Shown here: one piece after another, positions 29,281-41,514 of the stretch
Position numbering within the stretch: position 1 is the stretch's first letter
Layout of the letters: each line of letters begins with the position of its first letter
Source of the DNA: Amoebidium appalachense
Taxonomy: Eukaryota; Ichthyosporea
Reading direction: 5' to 3'
Assembly (NCBI GenBank): GCA_963693365.1
Contig: CAVNZM010000008.1
Coordinates: 6,572,001-6,636,000 of the forward strand
DNA length: 64,000 nt
Notes under the pieces: model-generated
The model's input: only the letters and a program-made list of their open reading frames with translations
Databases searched by the model: none
What the model was told of the DNA's origin: nothing
Program-made: the position numbers and the translations under genes

Positions 29281-29909
29281 GTTTACTCACAGCCATCATA
29301 AGAACTTCGCGCACCACAACCCAAGTCGTTTCCTTCTCACTCTTTTTAGTCTCCACTTGTGAATGATCAATGCAAGCCGCCCTTTTGGTCTCAAGAAATG
29401 GTCCCTATCACTCGCATTTTTTTTTTTTTTTTGGTTTATTTGTTTTTCTCACATATATGTAGGAACATTCTCCACAGCGAGTCACTGTATGGCCAAAGTG
29501 TCTGTTGGGAACTTGCCCATTTTAACGTAGGTTATGTATACACTGCAATAAATGTGAACTCGAATAAGCACAGCAAGCATGGAAGCAATCACAATGTGCT
29601 ATTCAAAAATATTATGTTGCAGTGTTTTCCGTGATTCGGTTTTTCGAGGTTTTTTTTTCTTTTTTTTTTCTTTCTTTTTCTGGAGGGCAGAGGGGGGGGG
29701 GGAGGGGGGGGGGGGGGGGGGGGGGGGGGGATTGTTTTAATCGGGCATCAAGTTAACTGTGCATGTGGGCCTTGGTAGCCATGGGTATTGCTCTGTCTTA
29801 TGCAGCGAAGCTGTAATTAATGGCAAGTGGCTGCTATAGTCCTCCCTCCCCCCCTCCCTCCCCCTCCCCCCTCCCCACCCCCTCCCATACACACACACTG
29901 ACACACACA

Positions 29910-29942
<33 letters not shown>

Positions 29943-30131
29943 AAAAAGCACACATACACATGCACACAAAGCGCACACAGCCGTAAGTGTGAACAAGTTA
30001 CAGTCACCCACACACTACGTGCCTCCTCTTTCTTAGTCATGAACAAAATTCATGCAAAATTATAGAATTTGCTGGAAACCCCTGGTAAGGGGTGAAAAAG
30101 CGGAGGATAAAAGGTTTGGATTGGGGTAAAG

Positions 30132-30165
<34 letters not shown>

Positions 30166-30882
30166 GTATGTTTGATCATGAGTGTGTGTGGGGGGAGTAA
30201 GTATGTGTGCCATATTACGATATGCTCGGCTAAGTTGAGGAGTATATGGCTCCAGGGCAACGAATATCTCTGAGATAGCTAAGGTCATGAGAGACTCATA
30301 CCAGCGGTTTAGAAAGCGGCAGGGAAGAGCTGGGGGGTCGGATGGGGGTAGGTGGGTGGGTGGGTGGGGAGAGAGCGGGGAAGGGGGGGGGTTGCGGGGG
30401 GGGGGGGGGGGGGAGGGGGGAGGCGGATGGTGGGGGGGAAGGGGGGTGGCCACAAAGGCCCTGGGTGGTATGGCGCACTTACTCTTGAATAGTGTGCAAA
30501 TGGGTTTGTGTTGAGTGGGATTGCCAAGAGAAGGCACAGGTGGTGGTGGTTGGGAGTGTGCGAGTATGTGAGTGTGGGGAGAGGGGTGGGGTGGGGGAGG
30601 AGGAGGGGTGGTGGGGGGAGGGGGGTTATAGCAGGACACTGAGAGTCACATGTTTTCTAACCAGGTTTTATTTCAGTCGTTTTACTGGTCGGGGGCACCT
30701 GCCAGCCAACTTAAACAACAAAATTACTTTGATAATCTTCTTAGTCGAGCAAGGTTAAGGTATAAACCAGACCTTTGGAGAGAGCACACACTAAAAGCTA
30801 CAAGTGCCCTTCCACTCTTCTTTCCTTATTTAGTACGATACCTAATATAATGCTTCTACACCTTTCTAGAACTTTAAAGAAC
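28972..30882. other. Convergent 3' intergenic region (CWH43 / perilipin)
   Basis: The region holds CA repeat (about 29206-29276), C, G and T runs, and no supported gene. AATAAA on the plus strand at 29547-29552 could serve CWH43. AATAAA on the minus strand at 30667-30672, 211 bases past the perilipin stop, could serve the perilipin gene. Confidence 0.5.
30667..30672 (-). promoter_or_regulatory. AATAAA polyadenylation signal of the perilipin-like gene
   Basis: The plus strand reads TTTATT here, so the minus strand carries AATAAA downstream of the stop at 30883. No other canonical hexamer lies nearer. Confidence 0.4.
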
Positions 30883-31908
30883 TTAGGCAGCGGCCGTGGC
30901 GGGTGCGGGTGCACCGTTCATAGACGCGGTGATAGGGGCCATGTAGTTCTTAACCGTAGACAGGGCAACCTCCCAGTTCTTTGCCACCTCGGCAGAGAGA
31001 GCAGACAAGCGCTCAGAAAGCTCCTGGGGGGTGGGGACGTCGATGCCGTAGCCCTTTGCGTAGTTGCGGACCGTCTCGCTCGTCTCGCTCACATAGTGCG
31101 TGACCTGCGCCTGCAGGGCCTCGGACTGCTGCGCGACGGTGGTGGTGATAGTGTTGAGTGTCTCCTTCAGCTCATCCTGCGTGCTGGGGATGTGCACGTT
31201 AAGGTGTGCCTCGGTGTAGGTGTTAAGGGTGGCGGTGGTGTCGTGCGCAACCACGGAGGCCTTCTCCGTGAGTGCCACCTTCTGCTGTTGCATCTTCTCG
31301 GCGGCGGCGGCGTACTGCGCTGTAGCGTAAGCGCGGGAGGCCTCGACAGACTGTGCCACATACTCCTGCGCCTTCTTCATCGTCTCGTTGACGCGTGCGG
31401 CGCGAGCATCGAGCTCGGCGGAGTGGAGCTTCTGGGCAATGCCGGTGCTGTACTCCTTCAGAGCCAATACGGCCTCGTTTGTGCGCTGCTTGGCTGCGTC
31501 AAAGGCAGCCTGGGCGGCTGTGGCCTTCTCTTGCATCTGCTGCTGAGTGGCTGAGAGAGCGCTGGCTGCGGGGGTGGTGTAGGTGGACACAGCCTCCTTG
31601 CTGTTGGCAACGATGCGCTCGGTGGGCTCAGCAAGTACTGGGTAGGTCTTGACAAGGGTCTCGAGGCCGGCGGTGGCAGCGTTGTCCAGCGCGCTCAGGT
31701 GAGGCGCAACACGCTCATTCTTGGCAACGTTGGCGCAAACGCCAGCGGCAACAACGGCTTGCTGCTCGACGAAAGAGAGGCCAGAGTTCACATACTGGTT
31801 GGAGTCTTTGGCCCAGGTGTACCAGCCAGAAACTTGGCCGGTGGCCGACTGAACAACGGGGAGCTGAGCGGCGCGGCCGAAAAAGGTGGTCTGCACTTCA
31901 GTAGCCAT
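30883..31908 (-). CDS. Perilipin-like lipid-droplet coat protein, intronless
   Basis: The frame encodes 341 residues without introns. Perilipins coat lipid droplets and control lipase access. The N-terminal half resembles the PAT domain: LPVVQSATGQVSGWYTWAKD near residues 16-35, and GLETLVKTYPVLAEPTERIV at 81-100, which parallels the GLDKLEEKLPILQQP segment of animal perilipins (family knowledge). Residues 110-300 are Ala-rich and Lys/Glu/Gln-rich amphipathic helix with few Pro, as in the 11-mer repeat region that binds droplets. There is no signal peptide or transmembrane segment. The ATG at 31906-31908 was chosen over an upstream in-frame ATG (31992) because the conserved region begins soon after it and a TATA box lies about 100 bases upstream. 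It is the only intronless complete gene in the window; codon use is GC-rich and regular, arguing against a processed pseudogene. Confidence 0.82.
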   Translation of the reverse strand: MATEVQTTFFGRAAQLPVVQSATGQVSGWYTWAKDSNQYVNSGLSFVEQQAVVAAGVCANVAKNERVAPHLSALDNAATAGLETLVKTYPVLAEPTERIVANSKEAVSTYTTPAASALSATQQQMQEKATAAQAAFDAAKQRTNEAVLALKEYSTGIAQKLHSAELDARAARVNETMKKAQEYVAQSVEASRAYATAQYAAAAEKMQQQKVALTEKASVVAHDTTATLNTYTEAHLNVHIPSTQDELKETLNTITTTVAQQSEALQAQVTHYVSETSETVRNYAKGYGIDVPTPQELSERLSALSAEVAKNWEVALSTVKNYMAPITASMNGAPAPATAAA

Positions 31909-32008
31909 TATGGTCTTGGGTTTTGGTTCCCGAAGATGAAAAAGTGAAGCTGTAGCTTGCTTTGTTCTGTTGGTCAACAGGTTGTGATCCAAGTGTGAAC
32001 GAACCGCT

Positions 32009-32017
32009 CTTTATATA
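32009..32017 (-). promoter_or_regulatory. TATA box of the perilipin-like gene
   Basis: TATATAAAG on the minus strand, about 101 bases upstream of the ATG. The identical nonamer precedes the DUF4874/DUF4832 gene at 45009-45017. Transcription would start near 31980, giving a 5' UTR of about 70 nt. Confidence 0.65.
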
Positions 32018-32431
32018 CTCTTTCTGAGAAGAGGCTCGCGGTTTATCACGCATGTGATTTAAACCAGTTTAAATTTAACTTGTAGTTCTTTTAAAAACTT
32101 GGATCATTTAAGCTCCAATGAATCGTGTTAACTAATTTGTGCTGTTGGTTGACGAGTTACCGGGGTTAGCGTTATTCCGTTATCACATGCAAAGGTCACA
32201 TGGATATCGCGGCAAAGCGGACACAGTTGATGCTGTGGGGCTTTTACTTCAGGGATTCCTGAAGTTCCGCAATTAATGTTTTGTTTTTTTTGCTTTAATT
32301 TTCATTTTAGCATGCATAGCTATCCCATCTGTACTTATATATGATTCCCAATGTTATTTAAGTGACCATGTGACATATAGCAGCAAAAACGAGTTGACAT
32401 GTGAAAACTCTGGAATTTACTGTGAGCACTT

Positions 32432-32596
32432 TGATTGGTACCGGTGTGCTGCATCTGATTGGTTATTGCCGTAGCCCAATCATAAGCCCGTTCTTTCTTT
32501 AGGTATCCGCGAATCATATTGCGGTGTCGTCAATTGGTGCTCCCGCTCAGCCAATCGCCGCTTTCGATGTCTCACGTTTTGTACAGTTTACCAATC
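32432..32596. promoter_or_regulatory. CCAAT-box cluster upstream of the perilipin-like gene
   Basis: Five CCAAT/ATTGG words occur in 165 bp (tgattggta at 32432, tgattggtt at 32456, ccaatcata near 32475, gccaatcgc near 32552, accaatccc near 32590), 415-590 bp upstream of the TATA box. CCAAT boxes are NF-Y sites in eukaryotes. Function here is inferred. Confidence 0.4.
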
Positions 32597-32599
32597 CCC

Positions 32600-33506
32600 C
32601 GCACACGTGTGACTAGTGTTTTCAAACTTTCGCCCGCCATCATTTTGAATGCTAATTGTTTCTTTTCGGTCCTTTTTGAAAACATATGGCCTTTATTTAC
32701 AATATATATTTTTTAACACGCCTATATATTCGATTTCTACCTGAAGCAACCACTTCTTAAGCTACTAGAGACTGTAAGCCACTGCCGTTTTACATTTTTG
32801 TTACTTATGAATCCAGTCAAAAGATCTAGAAAACATATGGCAACCCGGCCCGCACTTGGGAGTGCAGTCCAAGGAGTTTAGGGAGATGTTTACATCAGCA
32901 GAACTTTGTGAGTCAGCGGAAAGTTTTGCTGACCGTTGTCAACATAAGGGGTCTTCACATGTGATTTGTGTGCATTTGTATGTGGTGAGGTGGGAAGAAG
33001 GCTCATCGTTTCTAGAGCTGAGTGGAGCATTGAGAAGCCTCATGGACGTCAAGTTTTTCACCCTTATTATACAAACCATAGGTGTGTACACGTGTGTGTG
33101 CCCCTTGGGGCATATGATTCATTCAATCTCAATTGGCAGAGTGATCTGGCTGAGCTCTCAATTTGCATGGTGACGCCATGGAACGGCGTAATACATACGC
33201 CATACATAACACTCTTACACATGCATGCATGGGTGGGGTGGCCATGGGTGTTGGGGGGGGGGGGGGGGGGGGGGGGGAAGGGGGGAGGGGGGAGGGGGGA
33301 GAGAGGGGGGGGGGGGGGGGGGGGAGGCGTACAGGTCCACAAACACACACAACAAGAAACTCGAACACACGTAAGCATTCTAATATTAACACACGCACAC
33401 ACACGCACACGCACGCACACGCACGCACACATACGCGCGCACACACGCACACACACACATGTACACACACGCGCACGCACGCACATACGCACACGCACAC
33501 GCACGC

Positions 33507-33562
<56 letters not shown>

Positions 33563-33724
33563 TTTACGGACGCATACACACACACATGAACGCACGCACA
33601 TGCACACGCACGCACACGCACACGCACACACACACACATACTCACCCTGACACACGCACACACACGCACGGACGCACACACACATACGCAGACACATACA
33701 CGCACGCACAAACACGCACTCAGG

Positions 33725-33784
<60 letters not shown>

Positions 33785-33950
33785 CGCACAGGTGGCGCAC
33801 ACACACACGTACACATGCACACAAGCACACGCACACACGCACACGCACGCGTACACACGTACACACATGTACACACACACCATTATGACGATGCACATGC
33901 TCACACACACACAATTATACACATGTGCATGCACGCACACAACAGAAATA
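32600..33950. other. Intergenic, no supported gene; long CA/CG-rich microsatellite
   Basis: 32600-33230 is unremarkable single-copy sequence without a credible gene. 33251-33324 holds G runs. 33390-33940 is a long compound CA, CG and CGCACA-like tract with interruptions. Confidence 0.6.
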
Positions 33951-33954
33951 CAGA

Positions 33955-34022
33955 GCTTGGCAACTTTCGAACCCAAGACAGATTTATGACTAGGCAATCA
34001 TCTTGCTATCGCCCCATAGTAG
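33955..34022 (-). other. tRNA-like sequence, degenerate
   Basis: The minus strand holds GATAGCAAGATGATTGCC, which resembles a D arm (GCAA...TTGC stem), and TTGGGTTCGAAAGTT, which contains a good B-box core (GGTTCGA). An acceptor stem and a convincing T stem could not be closed, so this is more likely a tRNA-derived SINE head or pseudogene than a working tRNA. Confidence 0.3.
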
Positions 34023-34421
34023 TATTTCCATCATGACCCTACTGGGTCATGGCCATGGAGAATATCATGCAAGTAACGACGTATATCATCTGTATATCAA
34101 TTTTTTTTTGTGGCTGCCATGCAAAAAAGAATGATGACCTAAATACCCCTAATGCCTAAATACCTTTTATAACCTAATGCCAGATATAATTCAATGATTA
34201 CCTAAATACCTAATATTAGCAAGCCCCGCCTACCACCTAAAATGTTTCTCAGTTTCTTTGCAACTGTCACTGGGAATTACCATACATGCTAAGATGTGAC
34301 TCGGTGTGCCGTCATAATAAACATGCAATTTCACTAGTAAAACTAATCGATTGATCCAGACAAAAAACCAGCTCCGTGAGATTACTCCTTCGGCTGCTGG
34401 CTGAGGTTCTGAAATACCCGC

Positions 34422-34453
<32 letters not shown>

Positions 34454-34685
34454 TTCCCCCCCCTCTCACCCAAAACGTCACATCCACACACACACACACA
34501 CATGCACGTGCGCGCCTGCCCCCCCCCCCCCCCCCCCCCCCCTCCCCCCCCTCTATCTCTCTCTCAACAGCTACCCCCACCCGCCCACCCACTGCCCTTT
34601 AACCACACCAGCTCATATTGGGCTATCGTCAAAAGCAACCAATCACATAAACGTAGCCCTCCCCCCTCCCCCCCTCCCCTCCCCC

Positions 34686-34737
<52 letters not shown>

Positions 34738-34943
34738 TCCCCCCCCCCCTCCCCCCGCCTCCGCCCCGCCTGGGGCCGGAACACCTCAAATAAGTATGCT
34801 ATCTATCCTTCCAAGAGTAATACATAATATGTCTCAAATGATTCTACTTCCCCGATGGCGAGTCTGGGGTAAAACCCTCAACTAAGTGTGTAGTGTACAA
34901 GTGGTTAGAATTTTTCATGGTGTTAGCTTAGCTGAATGCGCCA

Positions 34944-35027
34944 TTAGCCCCTAGCTAGGTTACAGTCGTCTGTGCTTAGTGGACGACGGTAGTTCATGAG
35001 GGACCCCAAAGCCTCCCTCGCCCCTCC

Positions 35028-35078
<51 letters not shown>

Positions 35079-35566
35079 CGGGAACAGAACGGTATTATTA
35101 TGAACGAATCTCATTATGTTGCTAGATAAGCAGGAGTACAAAGAATCAAGCGCACCGTGCAGGGCAAGAGGTTTATCTTTGGGGTCCACCAGTGCAATCA
35201 TCGAGAAAAAAAAAAGCCCGACATGTCTTACCTGATTTGGAAGGTTTCTGAGAGTGCGCTCTTGAAACTTGCTACCCGTCCCAGCATGTACCGCATATGA
35301 TGTGTTACTTCACTCCCCCCAACCCCCCCAACCCCCCCCCCCTTCTCCCCCCCCCCCCCCTTCTCCCCCCCACCCCTCCCTTCCAAACACACACACGCGC
35401 GCGCGCGCGCACACGCGCGCACACACACACACATACACACACACACACACACACTGCACACACTACCACAACGGTTTAACTCACCAGTAAATTTATAAAA
35501 CCGGTTATGATCTTGAACTCCTGGTTTTCTTTGTTTTTTATTAGATTTCATTTTCATTTTCATGGT

Positions 35567-35602
<36 letters not shown>

Positions 35603-35606
35603 CTTT

Positions 35607-35637
<31 letters not shown>

Positions 35638-35888
35638 TTACCATAGTGTGCAGCGTACGTGGCCCGTCCACCCACCCCTCCTCCATATTACCATATTTGG
35701 CAATGCATCTTTTGATATGGTATGGACTATCGTACTGCCTCCAACCTCAAATGACGCCACGGCTATCCGTCCGCAAAGCTTAAGAGAGGCCAGTGAGCTC
35801 ACTACATCCCCCCTGCGCCCCCTTCCCCCACCCCCCACCACCACCCTCTCTTCCCTCTCCCCACCCCTACCCCCCCCCCCCCCCTCTC

Positions 35889-35935
<47 letters not shown>

Positions 35936-36449
35936 GCCTCCGTTCTACCCGCCCCCCTCCCACCCACCAGCACCCCCATCCCCACCCCAACCCCCTCCCT
36001 CCCACCCGCCTCCTCCCCGCCTTTCCCCTCAACCCCTGGGCCGTCCCCCCCTCCCGCCCATCCCCCGGCCTCACTGCTGCCGCCACACATGTGCACCTTG
36101 TTGTGTGCATGCTTACTTGGCAATTTGGTGCTGATCAATTGCCCCCCCCCCCCCTCAATGACACACACGGATGTTTCATGTCCTCAGCCTGTGCCCGTGC
36201 ACGTGCATGATGTCGCAGTCGCTTGCTTTCAACTGCATTTCTGTACTACGGTTGTCTGTGCATGTGTGCATGGCGCTGTGCTTTGACGTTGTTGCGTTGG
36301 TGTGCTTTGAAGTCGCTGACGTCTGCATGGGCCCGCATTATCTCTAGACTTTTGCACTTGTGTTCGTGTGCGAAAGAAATCACGAACACAAACACAAAAA
36401 CATCCCCCTCTCCCTTCCCACCCCCCCCCCCCACCCATCTTGCATGCAT
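34944..36449 (-). other. Exon-like fragments of an unassigned gene
   Basis: Several minus-strand segments look coding and end in good donors. One encodes LCGRIAVASFEVGGSTIVHT and continues through SKDALPNM to GTAATA (about 35690-35780). A short one encodes EFKIITGFINLL before GTGAGT (about 35485-35520). A third ends before GTAAGA at about 35231. An open stretch at about 35080-35195 contains IALVDPKDKPLALHGALDSL. I could not phase them into one transcript and recognise no family. G/C runs at 35031-35077, 35617-35637 and 35885-35933 separate them. They may be a real intron-rich gene or chance open frames. Confidence 0.25.
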
Positions 36450-36451
36450 AG

Positions 36452-36500
36452 GCGTTGCTCCTTCACAATCTTCAGCGTTGCTCCTTCACAATCTTCAGAC
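36452..36500. repeat. Tandem duplication of a 23-mer
   Basis: The unit gcgttgctccttcacaatctt (plus two bases) occurs twice in direct succession. It lies downstream of the DUF4874/DUF4832 gene. Confidence 0.85.
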
Positions 36501-36846
36501 AACTTCCCAACTTAAACAGCCCGCCAGGGGCTTCTGTTATAGTCTAAAATACTGCCGTCTCATGTGAATATCATACATAGTCCGAGCACACACCTCCACT
36601 CAAGATTAAACCTAAATTTTCCAAGCCACTAACACACGTGCATGTCCGCACGATCATAAACTAGTACTGGATTACTGCGGCACTTTGTATCCTATACACA
36701 CTATGATGTCGTACTAATCTATTATTATAATGCCCCTTTCTAAGCTACACACACGCTATTATACCTCTTCCCACCACCCGGCATGGCAATGCATCGTCAA
36801 AAAATGAAATACTATGATAGTCACCCGATCACTGCCCCCTTACGCC

Positions 36847-38677
36847 TCATTTGGAAACAAACATGTTGCCCATCTTCTGGGCCAAAAGTCCCGCGCTGGC
36901 AGTTGCAGCCGACGCAAACAGCTCCCCAACCGGGTCGGCATGTCCGGCATCATTACCATTTACGGCAACCTTCTGCTCCGCCTGGTTGGCTGGTTCACCA
37001 GCTGCCTGCTGGTGATTAGTTGTTGCCTGCTGCTGCTGGAATGCGGACGGCTGCTGCTGCTGGAATGCGGGCGCCTGCGAGCCGATTGGCTGAACCGGAG
37101 ACGGAGCTGAAACGGGTGCCGTGATTGGCTGAGCCGGGGCTGGGGCGGGCGTCGTCTCAGCCAGGGCTGGGGCGGGCGTCGTGATTGTCTGAGTCGGGGC
37201 TGAGACGGGCGTCGTGATTGTCTGAGTCGGGGCTGAGACGGGCGTCGTGATTGGCTGAGCCGGCGCTGAGACGGGCGTCGTGATTGGCTGAGCCGGAGCC
37301 GGAGCTGAAACGGGCACAATGATTGGCTGAGCCGGGGCGGCCTCCTTCTGGGGCCCACCAATGGTAACGGTCATGCCGGTGGGGCCCTGCACGTTTCTAT
37401 TGGCAAACTTGATGGTCTGGGTGGGGTAGAGCATCGGGGATTGGAGGGAAATCACGACGTCGAACGGGGTGCTTGGGGCGCTGGGCAGATTGAACTCGAT
37501 GACTTTGGGGGCGGCCTCTGTATGTGGATTCTGCAATGAGTTTTGCGCTACAAATAGCCTTTTTTTGGCCCAGCTAAAAAAGGCTATTTGTAGCGCAAAC
37601 TACCAATCATAATACAGCAAATGTTCACACAATAGCTACAATTACTACCGCATCTACCTTTCTACGAAGCTGGCATACTAACATAGTCTGTGCTCTCCCC
37701 ACCGTAGCTACCATCTAAGCAACGGGGGGAAGGGGGAAGGGGGGATGTGAGGGAGGGGGGGGGGGAGGGAGGGGGAAGAGAGAGAGAGAGAGATGCTCCC
37801 TCCACCGTAGCTACCATCTAAGCAACGGGGGGAAGGGGGGGGGGGGGGGGGGGGGGGGGAGGACGGGGAAGAGAGAGAGAGATGCTCCCTCCACCGTAGC
37901 TACCATCTAAGCAACGGGGGGAAGGGGGGGGGGGGGGGAATGAGAGGGGGGGAATGAGAGGGGGGGGGAGGGGGAGGAAGAGAGAGAGAGAGAGAGAGAG
38001 GGAGGGAGGGAGGGAGGGAGGGAGGAAGAGAGGAAGAGAGAGAGAGAGAGTACTAACCATGAATGAGGGAGCCCAGATTGGTGCTCGAGACGATTGGGGG
38101 CTGCCCATCCACTGCAACTGCCAAAAATAGGTCGTAGTAGAAGGGGGCATTGCCCATGTTCTGGATGCTCACTGCAAGGGACGTGCCTTTAAGCTCCACC
38201 TGTTAAAGAAAGCCGTCTTAGTATGAGTTTAGGTTATGAGTGCAACGCCTACTGTTAAATAACCAAAAATGGGGCCATTTGGCCGTGATTTTGAACAAAC
38301 CTGCGAACCGTTATGTGGGATAATTTTGCAAAAGTTATCGTCTATGAGCAAGCAGCAACATCAAGGAATTTAACATTTAGGAAATGCTTTAATGCAACCC
38401 CGGAAATGCTTTAATGCAACCCCTACAAAGCTAATAGTGGATTGGATGAATTGGCATTCTGGCTCTTTGATTGGCAATACATTTATCGATTTCCTTTGTC
38501 GCAATACATTTATCGATTTCCTTAACGACCCTTCAAAGATTTAATTTATTAGATCCGGATGTTAGTATTCAGGAGGATGAAAACAGGAAACTAGGCATAG
38601 GTTGGGTACCTTTGGAATGTGGAAGTTGTAGCCCATGGCACGGTGCACCTTGAGCGCACGCTGGTAGTCGGCAGGCC

Positions 38678-38708
<31 letters not shown>

Positions 38709-39186
38709 GCGTGTGTGGAGCCAGATTGGAAAGGCAGAAGGTGCGTGTAAGCGTGTGTGGAGCCATATTGGAAAGTTTGCAATCGTGTGCATAGAGAAGG
38801 AGAGAGAGGAGGGCATGAGAGAGGGAGTTGAGGAATGTGGCTATAATCGAAAAGGGAAGCGGGGGTGGGGGAGGGGGGGGAAGATAGCGGTGGTGTGTGC
38901 CCGTGGGGGGGAAAGGAAAGGGGCGAGCCAGGGAGTGCCAAAGAGCATGCTGGTGTTGGTGGTGGTGGTTGGGCAAGTGGGGGAGAAGGTGGGGAAGGGG
39001 GAGGGGACCCGGGGGGAGGGGGGATAGATCTTACAGGGCAAAGCCTGTCTCGTAGGCGTAGTGGTTGAGCAGCCACGAGCAGTGGAGATCTTGCACGTCC
39101 TTGACCATGGATCTGGGGGGGGGGGGGAGGGGGGGGGGGTTAGAAAGGTGTGTGTGTGCGTGGATACGCGCATGTGTGCACACACA

Positions 39187-39235
<49 letters not shown>

Positions 39236-40050
39236 TGTGTGCGCACACGCACGTATCCACGTTGCGTCCAACGACGCAATGCATATTTTGCAGCATGCAC
39301 ATGCGAAAAGCATGCATTATAAGCAGGGCTTATGGGGCGGTTAACCAAACAACCAAATCCATCCCTCCCCTCCACCCAGGGATGGATTTGGTTGGTTGGT
39401 TGGCTGGTTGGTAAGGGACGTGAAGGAGAGGTATCTTTTGGACAAGATATGGTGGTGGTGGTGGGGTGGTTTGGTGGTGGGGGAGGGGGAGGGGAGGAGG
39501 TTAAGGTGGGGGGGAGGGGAGGATGGGGGAGGGGGAGGGGAGGAAGTTAAGGTGGGGGGGAGGGGAGGATAGGGTACAAGGTTAGACGCAAAACAAAGTG
39601 AAGCTAAAGGATGTACAAGGCATCAAAACGAGAAGATACGTCGCAGTGAACCAAAACATCAGCAACGGCAATAAACATTCATGGACTAGACATTGTGTTT
39701 TAACGGTTAGGCGGGGAAAAGGGGGGAGGGGGGGGGGGGGGGGTGTTTTAACGGTTAGGCGGGGAAAAGGGGGGGGGGGGGGGGGGGGGGGGGGGGGAGG
39801 GGGGGGGAGAGGAATGGAGAGGAAGGGAGAGGGCCGGAGGGTGGGGGGGGGGGGGGGGGGGGGGGAGGGGGGGGGGGGGAAGGGAGAGGGCCGGAGGGTG
39901 GGTGGGGGGGAGGGGCGGGTGAGGTCTTTCTTACACGGTGGTTGCATCAGCACCGAAGTACACGGCCTGCTTCTCTGGTGCCATCTCCCCACCAATCACA
40001 ACCCTCTGTGAAGGATTCCCCCACAAAGTCAGCAGCTTTATCCCCCCCCC

Positions 40051-40084
<34 letters not shown>

Positions 40085-41081
40085 CCCCCCCCCCCCCCCT
40101 CCCCCTCCCCCCCCCCCCCCTCCCCCCACGTACACCGGGCAGGGAAAACTATGCAAATGTATAATGTGATCATCACAGCGCACACATTCTTAGATAACAC
40201 TACGTTCTTTCAACTTGAAATGAGTGGACCCACAGTAGCATGATCATAATACGAATCACGTTCTTTCAACTTGAAATGTAATCAGAACCATGATCATAAT
40301 ACGAATTACGCATTCTTAATGATTTTCTTCATGGTAATGTAGTATGAAATGTAATCAGAACCATGATCATAATACGAATCACGCAATCTTAATGATTTTC
40401 TTCATGGTAATGTAGTATTGATTGTTTGACAATCAACTTGAAATGAGTGGACCCACAGTAGCATGATCATAACACGAATCACGTTCTTTCAACATGATCA
40501 TAACACGAATCACGTTCTTTCAACTTGAAATGTAATCAGAACCGTTTGGAGGTTTGGCTTCCCGTCCCCCCTCCCCCCCCTCCCTCCTCCTCCTCCTTCC
40601 CCCCCCTCCCCTGCAGTTTGATATATATATATATATAGAGAGAGAGCACCTGTAACCCTGTTTGGAAGCGTCAAGTAAGTGCAAAAGTGCGTATTAAGGG
40701 CAGGGCACCCACCTTCCACTTGTCCGAGGCATTAACACTTGCCAAATTAGGCAACGAGTAGTCCTGGGTGGTCATGCCCACAAGGTCGTCATGGAAGCCA
40801 ATCCGCATGTTGGCAGAGTCGTGCCCAGACTCCTGCTTGCACTGTTTTGATTGGCTGGTTAGAACATGAAAGAATGTCGTAGAAATATGCGGGAATCTAC
40901 GCAAGAGCACTGGGAACCCCCCCACCCACTAGTTACAGCCCAGGGGACAGGGGGAGGAAGAGGGAGGGGGGAGAGGTGGAGGGGAGATACATCGAGTGTG
41001 GGTTCGATATACGTAAGGTCACATTAGTATTACTGTACTCCTTTTCCGTGACACCCTATGTCCTCCATCCACGGCACCGGT

Positions 41082-41115
<34 letters not shown>

Positions 41116-41445
41116 GGGAATGGGAGGTATGTAACCTTCAGCTCTAGATCTACCTACATCTGTACATATTTGCTTTAGATCTACCTACATCTGTACATAT
41201 TTGCTTTCATGAGATCTACCTACATCTGTACATATTTGCTTTCATGAGTATGTTCTTGTTTATCGACACAAAGAAGTAAGTGGGTTGAGATCTAAATTTC
41301 AAAGGCTCATTTTCATTGGCTCACAGTAAGTGGGTTGAGATCTAAATTTTAAATGCTCATTTTCATTGGCTCACACCTGATCCACACTGACGCAAATTTG
41401 GGTCTTCTTGAAGCTGCGGTCAAAGGCATCCAGAACCTTCAGCTG

Positions 41446-41514
<69 letters not shown>

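Noticed and set aside
32856-33173. 105-codon plus-strand open frame upstream of perilipin
   Set aside because: It begins at a TTG, shows no recognisable domain and runs into microsatellite-flanking sequence.
33955-34022. Functional tRNA gene
   Set aside because: A B box and a D-arm-like stem are present, but no acceptor or T stem closes.
41146-41246. CRISPR-like direct repeats
   Set aside because: Only three directly adjacent copies without spacers, inside a eukaryotic intron.
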